Part shown: positions 61,416 to 64,000 of the stretch, piece after piece
How the letters are laid out: each line of letters begins with the position of its first letter
Numbering within the stretch: position 1 is the stretch's first letter
Assembly (NCBI GenBank): GCA_902789325.1
Contig: CADANN010000017.1
Location: 57,788-121,787 of the forward strand
DNA length: 64,000 nt
DNA from: an uncultured Spirochaetaceae bacterium
GTDB lineage: Bacteria; Spirochaetota; Spirochaetia; Treponematales; Treponemataceae
Direction of reading: 5' to 3'
Notes under the pieces: model-generated
What the model saw: the letters and a program-made list of their open reading frames with translations, nothing else
What the model was told of the DNA's origin: nothing
Databases searched by the model: none
Made by a program: the position numbers and the translations under genes

Positions 61416-61856
61416 ATGAGTGAAAACAAAAACTGGACGCCAAAGATTGTAGCATTCTGCTGTAACTGGTGTTCTTATGCAGGTGCCGACCTGGCTGGTA
61501 ACAACCGTCTCGAGTATCCTGGAAACGTAAAAATTATCCGCATTCCTTGCTCATGCCGCTTGAATCCTTTGTTCATTTTGCGCGCATTCCAGCGTGGAGC
61601 TGACGGTGTTATATTGTGTGGATGTCACCCTGGTGACTGCCACTACTCTACTGGTAACTATTTTGCACGTCGTCGTATGACTCTCCTTTTCTCTATGCTT
61701 GACTTCTTAGGAATTGAAAAAGGACGTACTCGTGTTGAATGGTGTTCTGCTGCAGAAGGTGTACGCTTTGCCGGAATTATGAATGATTTCGTAAAGCAGA
61801 TTACTGAGCTTGGCGAATGTAAAAAGCTGGAGGATGTAAGATGCAAGACAAATTAA
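61416..61856 (+). CDS. MvhD/FlxD-like iron-sulfur electron transfer subunit
   Basis: I chose the ATG at 61416 (146 residues); a GTG at 61410 is also in frame. It shows the MvhD motifs FCCNWCSYAGADLAG, CSCRLNP and CGCHPGDCHYSTGNYF, which hold a [2Fe-2S] cluster. MvhD links an electron donor (hydrogenase in methanogens, FlxABC in other bacteria) to HdrA. The following genes point to the Flx type. The 3' end overlaps the next gene by 16 bp. Confidence 0.87.
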   Translation: MSENKNWTPKIVAFCCNWCSYAGADLAGNNRLEYPGNVKIIRIPCSCRLNPLFILRAFQRGADGVILCGCHPGDCHYSTGNYFARRRMTLLFSMLDFLGIEKGRTRVEWCSAAEGVRFAGIMNDFVKQITELGECKKLEDVRCKTN

Positions 61857-62803
61857 TCGCACGCGCAAAAGAACTCCTTGCTGAAGGAAAAGTACAGAAA
61901 GTTGTAGGCTGGAAGAAAGGTCTTTTCGAAGACGATATTACACCAGCTGTATTCACAACTGCAGAAGAATTAGACAAAGACTTTGTGTTCAACAAATATT
62001 GCAAGGCTAATCTTTCAAAGTATCTTGTAAAAATCACAAGAGAAATTGAAGTTGCAAAGAGCACAACAAGAATGAACAACACAATGGCTAAGCAGAGAGA
62101 TCCTAATGCCGAGGACAAACCAATTCCACAGGCAACAGTTCTCGTATTCCTTAAGCCAAGTGATACATATTCATTTACACAGCTTCTTAAAGAAAACCGC
62201 ATTACCCGCGGCGACGTATATGCAATCGGAGTTCCTTGTCAGGACACTCTCGACGGCGGCGAAGTTTGTGAAAACTGCAAGAACAAAAAGCCTGTTTCTT
62301 GCGACGAATTAATCGGAATTGAAGCTGACATAGAGCCAGTTGAATCTACACGTATGGCTGAAGTTGCAAAACTTGAAGCTATGACAGCAGACGAACGCGA
62401 TTCTTTCTGGAAGAACGAGTTCAGCCGTTGTCTTCGCTGTAATGCCTGCCGTGACATCTGTCCTGCATGTACCTGCGAAAAGTGTGTATTCGACAACAAC
62501 AAGCTTTATACTTCACAGAAGGTTGCTGAAACTAACTTTGAAGAAAGCCTCTTCCACATCATCCGTGCATGGCACGTTGCAGGCCGTTGTACAGACTGCG
62601 GTGAATGTTCTCGCGTTTGTCCACAGCACATCCCATTGTATCTTTTGAACCGCAAGTTCATCAAAGATATCAACGAGATTTACGGTGAATATCAGGCTGG
62701 AAGCGACATGGAAACAAAGCCTGCAATGCTTACATTTAATGCAGAAGGCGATCCTGAAACAACTATTGTTTACGACCGCTCACACGACAAGGAGGCTGAA
62801 TAA
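61841..62803 (+). CDS. 4Fe-4S protein, FlxC/FrhB-like subunit
   Basis: The 320-residue protein has an N-terminal FrhB/FdhB-like part and two C-terminal 4Fe-4S motifs CLRCNACRDICPAC and CTDCGECSRVCP. It also has CQDTLDGGEVCENCKNKKP near 140. Together with the next two genes it corresponds to the Flx set (FlxA-C) that oxidises NADH and feeds HdrABC. The assignment as FlxC is by order and domain content. It overlaps the next gene by 1 bp. Confidence 0.78.
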   Translation: MQDKLIARAKELLAEGKVQKVVGWKKGLFEDDITPAVFTTAEELDKDFVFNKYCKANLSKYLVKITREIEVAKSTTRMNNTMAKQRDPNAEDKPIPQATVLVFLKPSDTYSFTQLLKENRITRGDVYAIGVPCQDTLDGGEVCENCKNKKPVSCDELIGIEADIEPVESTRMAEVAKLEAMTADERDSFWKNEFSRCLRCNACRDICPACTCEKCVFDNNKLYTSQKVAETNFEESLFHIIRAWHVAGRCTDCGECSRVCPQHIPLYLLNRKFIKDINEIYGEYQAGSDMETKPAMLTFNAEGDPETTIVYDRSHDKEAE

Positions 62804-63867
62804 TGCTTAGTATCAGAGCTGATAAAATTGATTCATTGTTTGAGCTTATCGGTTCAAAGCAGCCTCTTTACCTGCCTGTTGATAATAACTCTGGCAAGGC
62901 TGATTTTAAGAAGTGGGAAAAAGGCACAAAGCTTTCTTCTGCCCTTAAAACTGTTCGCTCTGCAAAAGACTTCTTCTTCCCAAAAACTGAACATATGGTT
63001 TCATACAAGGTTTCTGGAAAAGAAATTGAAGTAGAAGATCCAAGAAAAGACGTTGAAGACTTTGTAATTTTTGGTGTACGTGCCTGCGATGCAAAAGGTT
63101 TTGAATGCATTGACAACGTTTATATGCATATGAATCCTCAGGATTCTTACTATACAAACCGCCGCGAACACGGAACTGTAATTACACTGGCTTGTAACGA
63201 ACCTGTAAAAGAATGTTTCTGTTCAACATACGGAATTGACGCTTCCCTTGCTAAGGCAAGCGGAGACGTATCTTGCTGGAACGCAGACGGAAAATATTAC
63301 TTTGCTGCTAACACAGACAAGGGTAAAAAGTTCCTCGAAGCAGCTAAATCAGTTCTCGCTGATGGCGATGACAAGGCCGTAGAAGCTACAAAGAAATCAA
63401 TTTCTGAAAAGATTGAAAAGCTCCCATTTGCTCACCTTGACCTTTCTAAGCTCGGAAAAGTTACTCCAGAGCAGATGAATAAGATTTTTGATAAAGACAA
63501 TAAAACAAAGATCTGGGAAAAGGCTTCGGAAGCTTGTCTTGGTTGTGGAACCTGTACTTACGTTTGTCCAACCTGTATGTGTTTCGATGTTCGCGATTTC
63601 GCTACTGGAACAGACAAGGGAATCCGTCAGGTACGCTGCTGGGATTCATGTATGTATAACGACTTCACTCAGATGGCTGCAGAAAACCCACGTCATACTC
63701 AGAAAGAAAGAAGCCGCCAGCGCTTTATGCACAAGCTTGTTTACTACCCGATGGCACATGAAGGTCTCTTCTCTTGTGTAGGATGCGGACGCTGTCTCGA
63801 AAGCTGCCCTGTAAACATGAACATCGTAAAAGTTATTAAAATGATACAGGAGGCGGGTGAACTCTAA
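62803..63867 (+). CDS. 4Fe-4S dicluster protein, FlxB / HydB / AsrA-like subunit
   Basis: The 354-residue protein resembles the beta subunit of sulfhydrogenase and the A subunit of anaerobic sulfite reductase. It has an FGVRACDAKGFE segment near 90, then two C-terminal clusters CLGCGTCTYVCPTC and CVGCGRCLESCP. In Flx complexes this subunit wires the NADH-oxidising flavoprotein (FlxA) to the rest. The next gene starts in the stop codon (1-bp overlap). Confidence 0.82.
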   Translation: MLSIRADKIDSLFELIGSKQPLYLPVDNNSGKADFKKWEKGTKLSSALKTVRSAKDFFFPKTEHMVSYKVSGKEIEVEDPRKDVEDFVIFGVRACDAKGFECIDNVYMHMNPQDSYYTNRREHGTVITLACNEPVKECFCSTYGIDASLAKASGDVSCWNADGKYYFAANTDKGKKFLEAAKSVLADGDDKAVEATKKSISEKIEKLPFAHLDLSKLGKVTPEQMNKIFDKDNKTKIWEKASEACLGCGTCTYVCPTCMCFDVRDFATGTDKGIRQVRCWDSCMYNDFTQMAAENPRHTQKERSRQRFMHKLVYYPMAHEGLFSCVGCGRCLESCPVNMNIVKVIKMIQEAGEL

Positions 63868-64000
63868 TGGAAACAAAAGAATCATTCATTCCTTATGTAG
63901 GAAAAATTATTGACATTAAACAGGAAACTCCTGATGTTAAGACTTTCAGCGTAGTTGGTCTTGACGGAAAGAAATTGTTCGAACACATTCCTGGACAGTG
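63867..64000 (+). CDS. FlxA/HydG/AsrB-like NAD(P)H-flavin oxidoreductase (partial, cut by window)
   Basis: Only the first 44 residues are seen. They begin METKESFIPYVGKIIDIKQE and reach a PGQ motif, the start of a ferredoxin-NADP reductase-like FAD-binding barrel. The context (FlxB-like gene immediately upstream) makes FlxA, the NADH-oxidising flavoprotein, the best guess. The NAD domain lies beyond the window. Confidence 0.65.
   Translation, partial: METKESFIPYVGKIIDIKQETPDVKTFSVVGLDGKKLFEHIPGQ

Overview
The window looks like chromosome from an anaerobic, AT-rich spirochaete of the Treponema type. The clues are a P83/100-family coiled-coil antigen, several spirochaete-style proteins of unknown function, and fully anaerobic, ferredoxin-centred metabolism. 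No prophage, insertion sequence, plasmid or CRISPR signature was seen. Species cannot be fixed from the sequence alone.

Layout. 1-3.1 kb (minus): a truncated RnfC paralogue, a membrane protein and a DUF212 phosphatase-like protein. 3.2-12.1 kb: RNA-modification genes (RluA-type pseudouridine synthase, TrmA/RlmD-type methyltransferase), poly(A) polymerase, a lipase, a P-loop protein, a secreted beta-propeller protein and the P83/100 protein. 12.2-15.4 kb (minus): rpsF-ssb-rpsR-rplI followed by dnaB. 15.7-20.4 kb (plus): an ankyrin/coiled-coil protein, rsmD, two repeat proteins and rlmN. 20.4-25.7 kb: a regulated sugar operon (GH36 alpha-galactosidase, GT-B-like protein, TetR regulator, GPH symporter) with a palindromic operator at its promoter. 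25.7-30.9 kb: a lipoprotein, an HMA-like protein without metal cysteines, a hydroxyacid dehydrogenase, a CDF transporter and a GH31 glycosidase. 31.0-35.9 kb (minus): a complete livJHMGF branched-chain amino acid ABC operon. 36.1 kb: an orphan LeuD. 36.7-43.1 kb (minus): the rnfCDGEAB operon followed by an NCS2 purine permease. 43.2-58.0 kb: a GGDEF/EAL protein, tRNA-Gly with duplicated debris, a B12-radical SAM protein plus [FeFe] hydrogenase pair, a chemotaxis receptor, a lactate/malate dehydrogenase with fumarase, and a three-gene signalling operon (Cache-GGDEF, hybrid histidine kinase, response regulator). 58.1-64.0 kb: an hdrBCA-flxDCBA-like operon that runs off the end.

How the genes work together. 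Rnf (ferredoxin:NAD+ coupled to ion pumping), a monomeric [FeFe] hydrogenase and a probable Hdr-Flx electron-bifurcating complex all handle ferredoxin and NADH. With the LDH/MDH-type dehydrogenase and fumarase they suggest mixed-acid fermentation with H2 or an unknown disulfide as electron sink. Sugar supply comes from GH36, GH31 and the GPH symporter.

Two features cut across the window. First, a family of about 60-66 bp double-hairpin repeats bounded by TGTCA/TGACA occurs in five places, one of which also forms a terminator. Second, many genes without a Shine-Dalgarno sequence have a good -10 box only 6-9 nt before the start codon, which predicts leaderless mRNAs, including those of rnfC and the hydrogenase.
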